Part shown: positions 26,399 through 33,573 of the stretch, in pieces
Numbering within the stretch: the stretch's first letter is position 1
Layout: every line of letters begins with the position of its first letter
Source: an uncultured Bacteroides sp.
GTDB lineage: Bacteria; Bacteroidota; Bacteroidia; Bacteroidales; Bacteroidaceae
NCBI GenBank assembly: GCA_949296855.1
Contig: CASFRN010000143.1
Span: 1-40,855 of the forward strand
Length of the DNA: 40,855 nucleotides
Direction of reading: 5' to 3'
Position numbers and translations under genes: made by a program
The notes under the pieces: model-generated
What the model was told of the DNA's origin: nothing
Seen by the model: the letters and a program-made list of their open reading frames with translations, nothing else
Databases searched by the model: none

Positions 26399-26429
26399 TT
26401 GTATATATCAAACGGAACCATTATATTTG
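26399..26429 (+). promoter_or_regulatory. Promoter of the 411-residue hypothetical gene
   Basis: -33 TTG (26399-26401), 20-nt spacer, -7 TATATTTG (26422-26429). Transcription would begin near 26436, which excludes a longer in-frame start at 26358 and fixes the ATG at 26511. Confidence 0.65.
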
Positions 26430-26510
26430 CAATACAGTTATCATAAATCAACCAACACTCCTTTTTTTAATACGGAGAATAACACAAAACCAATTCAAAA
26501 CAGCAGGATT

Positions 26511-27746
26511 ATGGGAATAGGATTCAGCATAAAAACAAAATGCAAGAACATTAAATCGTTTCAACAGACGTTGGACAACGTATTCCAACCCTTCGGATAT
26601 GACATAAACCATCAATCCGACGTATCTGTCATCGGGTGGCACAGCGATTTTTTAGGTTCGTTCCATCTCTGTTACAAGAAAGAAAAGGGAATATTAAAAA
26701 ATAGTTATTCCGTATCCGGCTATTGCCAAACCAACATATACGGTCCCGGTTTCCACAAAGCTATTATTGAGGCTGTAGACCAACTGGCCAAGAACCATGA
26801 CAACACTATTGAAGTAGAAGACGAGACAGGCTATTTCGTCACCCGTAATTTTACCCAATTACGCACCGCTTTCTACCACTGGCTAAAAAATATGTTTATG
26901 GCTATACAAGAAAAACCATACGCATATCTCTGCTGGCCCGTATACCAATACCAGCCTGTCAATCAACCCGATATAGTAATAACGCCTTTTGGCCGCTTTC
27001 GCATATCGGAAGTCTCGGAACAGATAAAACGCGAAGGAATTGAATCTTTCGCCGAGGATTTTTTCATCTGGCACGACATCGGAACAGATGCACGGCTGTA
27101 CCGAAAATTAGCGCTCCACTTGCTATGGACTGCCTGTTATTTTATGGACTCCAACCGCAGCGAAACAGATGCGTATGCCAATCAGTTCATCTTATATTGC
27201 TTGGAACAAGCAGCATCTTTAGATACGGCACAACCTTTCCCGAAGCGGCTCTATTTGGAGGTATGCAAACTCCACGGCCATCACCCCATCGCGCTAAACC
27301 ATCTGACTGATTATGTTCCACCTTTCCCGGTGGGTTATCGCCACGAATGGCTCGGTTACCATATCGGCAATCTCACCTGCTATTTTCCCGGAAACCATCT
27401 GAATGAAGCGGATGGGAAAGCCACTGTGTTTTTCGACATGAACGGGGAACATTGGCATTCGGTACGCTGCGTTGCCTATACATGTACAGACGGGAAAACG
27501 AACTTTGCACCGCTCAACGCTCCGGTCATAGCAGAAGGAGTTTTACACAACGGAAAATATCGTTTATTCGACATGGGCATCGAAAATCCTTCCTCCGGCG
27601 ACGACAAACCTTATCCGGTATATACTTGTCAAATCTTGAGTCCGGACCAATTTACTTTGCTGACAATATGCGCAGCTACGGAAGAAGATTTGCACGATTA
27701 TGCGATACAAATCGTAAAACGACTTCAAATCCGCTGGCAGGCATAA
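26511..27746 (+). CDS. Hypothetical protein, 411 aa, family not recognised
   Basis: No signal peptide, no membrane span and no motif I can name; probably cytoplasmic. It starts MGIGFSIKTKCKNIKSFQQT. It is rich in aromatic residues, His and Cys, with segments such as FAEDFFIWHDIGTDARLYRKL (~186-206), YLEVCKLHGHHPIALNHLTDY and VFFDMNGEHWHSVRC (~307-321). The last 150 residues look beta-rich with a closing DYAIQIVKRLQIRWQA. Composition is like its left-hand neighbours and not like the AT-rich cassette that follows. It stands alone, with its own promoter and no partner gene. Confidence 0.75.
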   Translation: MGIGFSIKTKCKNIKSFQQTLDNVFQPFGYDINHQSDVSVIGWHSDFLGSFHLCYKKEKGILKNSYSVSGYCQTNIYGPGFHKAIIEAVDQLAKNHDNTIEVEDETGYFVTRNFTQLRTAFYHWLKNMFMAIQEKPYAYLCWPVYQYQPVNQPDIVITPFGRFRISEVSEQIKREGIESFAEDFFIWHDIGTDARLYRKLALHLLWTACYFMDSNRSETDAYANQFILYCLEQAASLDTAQPFPKRLYLEVCKLHGHHPIALNHLTDYVPPFPVGYRHEWLGYHIGNLTCYFPGNHLNEADGKATVFFDMNGEHWHSVRCVAYTCTDGKTNFAPLNAPVIAEGVLHNGKYRLFDMGIENPSSGDDKPYPVYTCQILSPDQFTLLTICAATEEDLHDYAIQIVKRLQIRWQA

Positions 27747-27881
27747 TAATCGGGACAATCGGCAACTCTCATTTGAAGGCAAAATTCCGCACAAAGCGAT
27801 GCCTTAACCTTAGAAACTTTTTGAACAACCCGACACATTCAGTTCTATTTTAGAATCTTGCAATAAAATCTCTCCGTTTCA

Positions 27882-27913
27882 TTTGATTATTTCCCAACTA
27901 TTGTTTACATTTG
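27882..27913 (+). promoter_or_regulatory. Consensus promoter of the large structured RNA
   Basis: -33 TTTG (27882-27885), 20-nt spacer, -7 TACATTTG (27906-27913): both boxes and spacing match the Bacteroidetes consensus. The predicted start near 27918 is exactly where the first hairpin begins. The preceding 27747-27881 shows nothing. Confidence 0.8.
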
Positions 27914-27917
27914 TGCC

Positions 27918-28239
27918 ATTCCCATGCCGATAATTCCTTTAATGGAAGGGTCGGGTGGGAATGCATACATACAAAAGGCGTTACTGAACGCTTTGGTTTT
28001 GACGGCCTAAGAATCTCGCAAGTTCAAACTGTTAGTCAAAAACAAAGCAACGGGAACGCCCCAAAGGGTGTTTTATATGTACAGCCCATAGTGTACCTTA
28101 TTATATAGATAGTAAGGGAAAGGGAGAACTATATACAAACATCGGCGTGGGGCTTTCGGCGTTGCTCGTTTCGACTAACAGGGCAATGCGAGAGCCTTTA
28201 GACCGTGGAACGAGTGACAGGACTGGCTCCACGTTTTTT
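27918..28239 (+). ncRNA. Large structured RNA (~320 nt), class not recognised
   Basis: No plausible ORF, but dense pairing. 5' hairpin: CATTCCCA (27917-27924) with TGGGAATG (27956-27963), plus CCGA/TCGG inside. Then AAAgGCGTT/AACGCTTT (27974-27994); TTTTGAC (27997-28003) with GTCAAAA (28035-28041); AACGCCC (28055-28061) with GGGTGTT (28066-28072) around CAAA; CCTTA (28096-28100) with TAAGG (28113-28117). 3' domain: CGTGG (28146-28150) closes with CCACG (28229-28233); GGCTTTC (28151-28157) with GAGAGCC (28190-28196) stacks on GCGTTGC (28159-28165) with GCAATGC (28183-28189). The loop TCGTTTC (28166-28172) can pair with GGAACGA (28207-28213), a pseudoknot. A T-run ends it at 28234-28239. I found no tmRNA, RNase P or SRP signatures. 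Confidence 0.65.
28225..28239 (+). terminator. 3' end of the large RNA (closing helix plus T-run)
   Basis: CCACG at 28229-28233 closes a long-range helix with 28146-28150, and six T follow at once. It lies 52 nt before the methyltransferase gene, so the cassette needs either readthrough or its own, unseen, promoter. Confidence 0.55.
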
Positions 28240-28291
28240 GTGTATGGGTTAACCTTTTGTTTTTTAATCTCTGTTGTGGTAGCCAAGCAGA

Positions 28292-29107
28292 ATGCGGAAA
28301 TGCTTTATGGTTACTGAAGTGTGTCTTCCTAAGTGGCTTGATGAATGTATATTTACTGACTTGAAAGCCAAATATTGTTGCTCCAATTCGGATATGACTG
28401 TTATCGATTGGGACAAACAAGATGTGCTGAACTATCTTGGAACATATTTTCCACGCAGTTATGCGGAGTCTTATTGCATATTCCGTGAGTTCTTTATTCA
28501 TTATCCACAAATTTGGGCAGATAAAGATAGCATTTCAATTTTTGATTTTGGATGCGGAACGGGAGGAGAAATCGTTGGAATGCTAATGGCAATATCTGAG
28601 TTGCTTCCTGATATAAAAACTGTAAGTATTGTAGCTTTGGATGGCAATCAGGATGCGCTCCGGTTATTTGAGCAAGTGATGGAAGCCGTTTCTTCTAAAC
28701 TCAACATTACGATAAAATGTCAAGTCGCTCCGATAAGAATAGATGATTTGTATGATTTAAGTATCTTAAATTCTGTAATACCTGATTGTTATGATATTAT
28801 TATGTCGTTTAAGGCGATTTGCGAGTTTGTGACAAAAGAACGTTTTGAGGAAGAAAATGCCTATCAGCATATAGCGCAAAGTTTCTTGCCAAAATTGAAA
28901 ACGGGAGGATTTATGCTTTTGGTGGATGTTACTACTTATAATAATGTGTCACAAGAGTGGTTGCCTGTAATGATGGATAAAGGATTATTCGGATTTCAAG
29001 ATAAAATAGAAATGCGGAATGAAGGATTCAATCAAATGTTTTATGTCACTCATTCTCGTAAAAAACTTGATAGGAGTAAAGTCGCTTGGCGTTTAATTTT
29101 AAAATAA
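28292..29107 (+). CDS. SAM-dependent methyltransferase, Rsm22-like appearance
   Basis: 271 residues. Class I methyltransferase: motif I IFDFGCGTGGE near residue 84-94 binds S-adenosylmethionine, VALDGNQDALRLFEQ near 113 is the acidic loop after strand 2, and IIMSFKAICEFV near 170 is the motif IV region. The lead-in YLGTYFPRSYAESYCIFREFF (46-66) before motif I recalls the Rsm22 family of rRNA methyltransferases; the Cys-rich C-terminus of Rsm22 is missing. So an RNA substrate is possible, DNA or protein not excluded. First gene of an AT-rich cassette; 12 nt separate it from the helicase gene. ATG at 28292 is used; 28307 is an alternative. Confidence 0.8.
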   Translation: MRKCFMVTEVCLPKWLDECIFTDLKAKYCCSNSDMTVIDWDKQDVLNYLGTYFPRSYAESYCIFREFFIHYPQIWADKDSISIFDFGCGTGGEIVGMLMAISELLPDIKTVSIVALDGNQDALRLFEQVMEAVSSKLNITIKCQVAPIRIDDLYDLSILNSVIPDCYDIIMSFKAICEFVTKERFEEENAYQHIAQSFLPKLKTGGFMLLVDVTTYNNVSQEWLPVMMDKGLFGFQDKIEMRNEGFNQMFYVTHSRKKLDRSKVAWRLILK

Positions 29108-29119
29108 TGACATATTATT

Positions 29120-30154
29120 ATGGAAGAAGATTTTTATATAGATTACAACAAATTAGATTCGATACAACGTGCGTATATAGACCGGAAAGTAAATAAGTCA
29201 ATGGTTATTGCCGGAGATGCTGGAAGCGGAAAATCGTTGATTGCTCTTCATAAAGCAAAAATAGTATCAGCTTTAGGTTCTTATGCAATAATCGTATATA
29301 CAAAGAGTTTAAAGAAATATTTTGAAGACGGTTTGAGATCTTTGGAATTAAAGAATATATATTATTATAATGAATGGAAAAGGTTGGGTTTTGCACGTCC
29401 AAAAGTGAAGTATTTGATTGTTGATGAATGTCAAGACTTTTCCTCTGAAGAGATAGATGAACTGAGAAAGTATGGTGAGATATGTTTCTTTTTTGGAGAT
29501 ACAAATCAGTCGATAATGTCTTTTAGGGCAGTTTTACAAAGCGTTAAAGATACAGCTCGTGTCATTGGGGTTGATGTTGACAAACTTTATAGAAACTATC
29601 GTTTGACAATCGAGAATGCACGTTTAGCTGAGGAGATTGGTGGGGTTGAAGATGTAGCAGAAAAGTGTTTTCGCCATGGTGAAAAACCTAGGATATTTGA
29701 GTCAAATACGATTGATGAACAATTGGATAGAATTGTTTCTATTATAAAAAATAGGCGTTTGACGAATGTTGGCGTACTTATGCGACATAATACAATAGAA
29801 TCTGCTCAAAAACATTCTAGTAATTACAAATTGTCGGTGGAATATGCAAAAAATTATTTTGAAAAGAAAGGGTTGACTGTCGAATATAAATATAATGCTA
29901 ATATGGATACAGCTATGGATCTTGATTTTCATTCATCGAACCCTAAGATTCTTACGTGGTGGTGTGCGAAAGGACTTCAATTTAACGATGTATTTATTCC
30001 GGCATGTGATTTTGGTTATGATGATGAAGTACGCTCTGCTATGTATGTAGCTGTAACCAGAACAAGCGAACGTTTGTATCTTTGTTATTCTGATTCGTTG
30101 ATGAAATGGTTTCCTGAAGAATCTTCTGATCTTTATGGTAACCCTAAAGCTTAA
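29120..30154 (+). CDS. Minimal SF1 (UvrD-like) helicase/ATPase
   Basis: 344 residues, about half of a normal UvrD. Motifs in order: Q-like QRAYIDRK (~15-22), Walker A AGDAGSGKS (~31-39), Walker B LIVDECQD (~99-106), motif III FFGDTNQSIMSFR (~124-136), motif IV-like NYRLTIENARLAEEI, motif V LTWWCAKGLQF (~277-287), motif VI YVAVTRTSERLYL (~308-320). All ATPase elements are present, but the usual 1B and 2B insertions are very small or absent, so it may be a switch or translocase and not a processive helicase. Located 12 nt after the methyltransferase gene and 21 nt before the 689-residue gene, so one operon. AT-rich compared with both flanks. Confidence 0.88.
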   Translation: MEEDFYIDYNKLDSIQRAYIDRKVNKSMVIAGDAGSGKSLIALHKAKIVSALGSYAIIVYTKSLKKYFEDGLRSLELKNIYYYNEWKRLGFARPKVKYLIVDECQDFSSEEIDELRKYGEICFFFGDTNQSIMSFRAVLQSVKDTARVIGVDVDKLYRNYRLTIENARLAEEIGGVEDVAEKCFRHGEKPRIFESNTIDEQLDRIVSIIKNRRLTNVGVLMRHNTIESAQKHSSNYKLSVEYAKNYFEKKGLTVEYKYNANMDTAMDLDFHSSNPKILTWWCAKGLQFNDVFIPACDFGYDDEVRSAMYVAVTRTSERLYLCYSDSLMKWFPEESSDLYGNPKA

Positions 30155-30175
30155 ATCTTTCTAATTTTAGACGTT

Positions 30176-32245
30176 ATGAAATATTATATATTGACATCCA
30201 GCTTAAATCTTAACATAATTCTTTCACAGGAACGAATTGCTCCTCAAAAAGAATATGTGCATACCTATTATGAAGTACTTCCTGAGTTTGCAAAATACAG
30301 CGATGTGTTATTTCTATTTTCTGTCATTCCTACATTTTCAATAGAGGACAATGAAAGAGAGAATTATCCTATGGCTATTGAATTCGATGATGACACTCAA
30401 TTAAATTATGAAACTATCCCTAAATATCATAATGATTCCTATGAAGTTCTGTTCGTAAATAAATCTTTATATTTAACTCCATGGAATTGTAAAATCTTAT
30501 TTTTCTCTGACAAGGCAAGAATTATGTCTTCATTAATCATCAAAGAGAGCAGATGTGTGAAATTAGGAGATAATTTTTTGATAGATAACACACTTCCTAA
30601 AGAGATAACTTTATCGTCTATATTGAATGATGTTACATTTTCAGATTGTTTAAAGTCACGAGAAATAATTGGCAAAAAAGATAATTATGATATAATAAAT
30701 ATAACCAAAGGAGGTATATGGGGCAATATTTTAGGTCATAAAAGGTCAGTATCACCTGATTCGGCAAACTTGAGAATACTTCAAAGGCGTATATATGACA
30801 TTGTCGCTTCTGTAATAAGCAATAACGGAAATTGCCAATCGGTATTTTATGAAGAGCTTGTTGCTCTTGATAAACACTTTCGTAGTATTGTTTGTCGTAG
30901 CATTGAGGATGAATGGAATGAAAAATATGAAGGAATAGAAAAGCAACTTCATGAACTTGGGGTATATGATGTTGGGAAAAAGAATTTTTATGAGAAGAGA
31001 GGATTCTCTTTTTTTAGCTTGCCAACTAATTTTTCCGTCAGAGATAAATGGTTATCTTATAGAAATGAAACAATAAAAACAATTGATAGACATATAGAAC
31101 AACAGAAAGAAGATATCATAAAAAACGATAACACATTTAAGAAAATTATCGTTGATGATTATAAATTGAATACAGATGATGAATTTATTAATCTTGTATT
31201 GAATCTGATATATAATGGTGAACTAAACGTTGAGAAATTGCGCATAAGCCGTGTAAATGTTATTAAAAATATTGCTTCTGAAATTCAAAATCATTTAGGA
31301 GAAGCAAAGTGGGAAAACAGTAGTGAAAGGAAATATATGCTTTCACTGTATAATAACATTGAAAATTTTGAACCGTTTTCTTTAGGAGATTCTCCAAATA
31401 TAGCTTTAATCTCTATTGCTGCATTTATTATGAAAGGTGAAAACTATGATGACCTTATGCGGTACTTGGAAGAAGAAGGAGTGACGGATTATAGTTACGT
31501 ATTAACTTTATGGGGAGCATTGGAAGGATACGAGTCTTTGTCCAAAGGCATATTTAAATCTTTGCTGACAGTTGAAAATGTTAATTCTGTAAACACCAAG
31601 ATATGGAAAAAATGGAAAACATATACCGCTTTCCCCTCTTATGCTAAAAATCTTTCATCAGTAGTGAATGAAAGTACTGTATCAAATGCGAAAGAAATAT
31701 CTGTATTGGGATTTGACTCTTTCTTTGAAAAACTTCAAGAGCTAGTGGGTGATAAAAGAGCTGTCATTATCTCTAAAGATAAGCAAATCTATAAGAGACT
31801 ATATAATCAATCGGGCGGTTTATCGGAAAATTTCTTGAATACAATTAGAGAAAGCAAGGTACAGAAATATGTTTTGAACGCTGTAGCAAAAATATTGAAA
31901 GGGAAAGGTAAAGAGGAGAAAAACGGTGTAGATGTGTTTAATAGAAATAATTATTTTTATAATGATAAACAAGCTTGGGAATTAATAAAAGACTTGGTAC
32001 CTGATTTTGCTAAAAATAACTTAAAAAGTGATTTGAAGTGGTTTCAGGAGGAGTTGCAAAAACCAAGAGAAAAACGATATAAATATTATCAACAAATTAA
32101 CGAAAACAATAATAGTGATACAATTGAACGTTTTTGTCGTTTAAAAGAAAAAGAAAAGAATGGAAAACCACAAGCTCCCTATTTTACAAAAGAATTAAGA
32201 GAACAAATCAAAGAACGTTTACTATCATTTTATGCCAACAGATAA
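30176..32245 (+). CDS. Large protein of unknown family (689 aa) in the AT-rich cassette
   Basis: No signal peptide or membrane span; Lys, Glu, Asn and Tyr rich. The N-terminus MKYYILTSSLNLNIILSQE opens what looks like a folded alpha/beta domain to about residue 200 (LTPWNCKILFFSDKARIM). A mainly helical middle follows (ERKYMLSLYNNIENFEPF; DYSYVLTLWGALEGYESLSK, ~440-460). The end is strongly basic and helical (KWFQEELQKPREKRYKYYQQ; ELREQIKERLLSFYANR), fit for nucleic-acid binding. No catalytic motif is recognised. Codon use is very AT-rich: the 60 bases from 31141 hold 12 G+C. It ends 14 nt inside the DUF1848 gene. It may be the effector or scaffold of the cassette; that is inference. Confidence 0.8.
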   Translation: MKYYILTSSLNLNIILSQERIAPQKEYVHTYYEVLPEFAKYSDVLFLFSVIPTFSIEDNERENYPMAIEFDDDTQLNYETIPKYHNDSYEVLFVNKSLYLTPWNCKILFFSDKARIMSSLIIKESRCVKLGDNFLIDNTLPKEITLSSILNDVTFSDCLKSREIIGKKDNYDIINITKGGIWGNILGHKRSVSPDSANLRILQRRIYDIVASVISNNGNCQSVFYEELVALDKHFRSIVCRSIEDEWNEKYEGIEKQLHELGVYDVGKKNFYEKRGFSFFSLPTNFSVRDKWLSYRNETIKTIDRHIEQQKEDIIKNDNTFKKIIVDDYKLNTDDEFINLVLNLIYNGELNVEKLRISRVNVIKNIASEIQNHLGEAKWENSSERKYMLSLYNNIENFEPFSLGDSPNIALISIAAFIMKGENYDDLMRYLEEEGVTDYSYVLTLWGALEGYESLSKGIFKSLLTVENVNSVNTKIWKKWKTYTAFPSYAKNLSSVVNESTVSNAKEISVLGFDSFFEKLQELVGDKRAVIISKDKQIYKRLYNQSGGLSENFLNTIRESKVQKYVLNAVAKILKGKGKEEKNGVDVFNRNNYFYNDKQAWELIKDLVPDFAKNNLKSDLKWFQEELQKPREKRYKYYQQINENNNSDTIERFCRLKEKEKNGKPQAPYFTKELREQIKERLLSFYANR

Positions 32246-33284
32246 ACAAATCATAACCACCGATTCCGGTCAACAAGTAGAAGCTACTGCTCCGGTCATC
32301 ATCTCCGCCAGCCGCTCTACGGACATACCAGCTTTTTATGCCAACTGGTTCTTCAACCGTTTGGCTAAGGGGTATTGTGTATGGATGAATCCGTTCAACC
32401 GGCAGAAGATGTATGTGTCGTTCAAACGGTGCAAGGTTGTGGTGTTTTGGACGAAGAATCCGGAGCCTATCTTACCTTATTTATATAAGCTAGACGAACG
32501 GGGGATTCATTATTATTTTCAAGTGACGCTAAACGATTATGTGCGGGAAGGATTCGAACCGAATGTGCCGAGTGTGGAACGGCGGATAGAGACATTCCGC
32601 AAGTTATCTGAGCGAATAGGGCATGAACGGGTAATCTGGAGGTTTGACCCGCTGATTCTTACTCCTTCTATTACGCCCCGCATCTTGCTGAACCGGATAT
32701 GGAAGATTGGTAATCAATTGAAAGGATATACCGATAAACTGGTATTTAGCTTTGTGGACGTGAAGGCTTACCGAAAAGTGCAAAATAATCTGATAAAAGA
32801 GACTTCCTGTTTTACCAAAGCGAATGTGGAAACGGCAGAGATGAATGAGGCGCAACGGCAAGAGATGGTGGAAGGCTTAGTGAAACTGCGTGAGATATGG
32901 CGGGCAGAAGGCTGGGACCTGACGCTTGCTACTTGTGCCGAAGAAATTGACTTGGATGATTATGGTATTGAGCATAACTGTTGCATTGACGGGGAATTGA
33001 TGGAGCGGTTATGGGGCGAAGATAAGGAATTGCTGTATTATCTGCATACAGGTAAATTGCCCGAACCGGATTTGTTCGGCGAGATACCTCCTATCCCCAT
33101 AGAGCGGAAGAATCTGAAAGACAAGGGGCAGCGGAAGGTATGTGGATGTATGGTGAGTAAAGACATCGGAATGTACGATACGTGCCGGCATTTTTGCGTG
33201 TATTGTTATGCCAATGCGAGCAAAGAGTGTGTCTTGCGGAACAAGGCGCGCCATTCGGATGAAAGTGAAAGTTTAATTGAATAA
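32232..33284 (+). CDS. DUF1848 protein with C-terminal Cys cluster
   Basis: 350 residues. The N-terminal ISASRSTDIPAFYANWFFNRL (~24-44) and KVVVFWTKNPEPILPYL are characteristic of DUF1848. The C-terminus carries VCGCMVSKDIGMYDTC followed by HFCVYCYANAS, a cysteine set that probably holds an iron-sulfur cluster of radical-SAM type; the reaction is not known. The ATG at 32232 overlaps the end of the 689-residue gene by 14 nt, yet the base composition rises sharply to host-like values (28 G+C in the 60 bases from 32401). It may be host DNA at the edge of the inserted cassette or a fourth member. Followed 13 nt later by a 55-residue ORF. Confidence 0.88.
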   Translation: MPTDKQIITTDSGQQVEATAPVIISASRSTDIPAFYANWFFNRLAKGYCVWMNPFNRQKMYVSFKRCKVVVFWTKNPEPILPYLYKLDERGIHYYFQVTLNDYVREGFEPNVPSVERRIETFRKLSERIGHERVIWRFDPLILTPSITPRILLNRIWKIGNQLKGYTDKLVFSFVDVKAYRKVQNNLIKETSCFTKANVETAEMNEAQRQEMVEGLVKLREIWRAEGWDLTLATCAEEIDLDDYGIEHNCCIDGELMERLWGEDKELLYYLHTGKLPEPDLFGEIPPIPIERKNLKDKGQRKVCGCMVSKDIGMYDTCRHFCVYCYANASKECVLRNKARHSDESESLIE

Positions 33285-33297
33285 ACACTTATGAATT

Positions 33298-33465
33298 ATG
33301 AAAACAATAGTAGAAGAAAAAGAACGCCTTATGGCAGAAATCAAAGCAAATGCGGAGAGTGTAATAAACACAGAAAAAGCGGACAATGAACAATGGGATA
33401 TCCGTTTGAAAAATGACAGGGTATATTTTCAAGGTTCACGTTCTAAATCAAAGAAAAAGAAATGA
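33298..33465 (+). CDS. Small hypothetical protein (55 aa)
   Basis: ATG at 33298 (MKTIVEEKERLMAEIKANAE) to TGA at 33465. The N-terminal half is a charged helix; then NEQWDIRLKNDRVYF looks like a short beta part; the end SRSKSKKKK is a basic tail suited to nucleic-acid contact. It follows DUF1848 by 13 nt on the same strand, so probably the same transcript. Not recognised; it could be a nucleoid-type or accessory protein. An overlapping frame starting at ATG 33291 is shorter and less credible. Confidence 0.5.
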   Translation: MKTIVEEKERLMAEIKANAESVINTEKADNEQWDIRLKNDRVYFQGSRSKSKKKK

Positions 33466-33478
33466 TGGCTTATTACAC

Positions 33479-33562
33479 TTGTAGGGGCGTATGCGATACG
33501 CCTTGAATACGTCAACTTATCCATGCAGATGTATTCAGGGCGGGCAGCCCCCGCCCCTACAA
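33479..33562. repeat. GTAGGGGC palindromic element, copy A
   Basis: Ends TTGTAGGGGCG (33479-33489) and CGCCCCTACAA (33552-33562) are perfect inverted copies; inside, TGAATAC (33504-33510) pairs with GTATTCA (33531-33537). It lies 12 nt after the C69 stop (minus strand). Same family and orientation as copy C, but the inner arms are more diverged. Confidence 0.85.
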
Positions 33563-33573
33563 ATTGACAATCG

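Noticed and set aside
27918-28239. tmRNA, RNase P RNA or SRP RNA
   Set aside because: No tag-peptide frame, no GAGGAAAGTCC or ACAGAA core, no SRP tip motif, and no tRNA-like end.
28240-32245. Complete integrative element around the cassette
   Set aside because: No integrase, transposase or flanking direct repeats are visible; only the composition suggests transfer.
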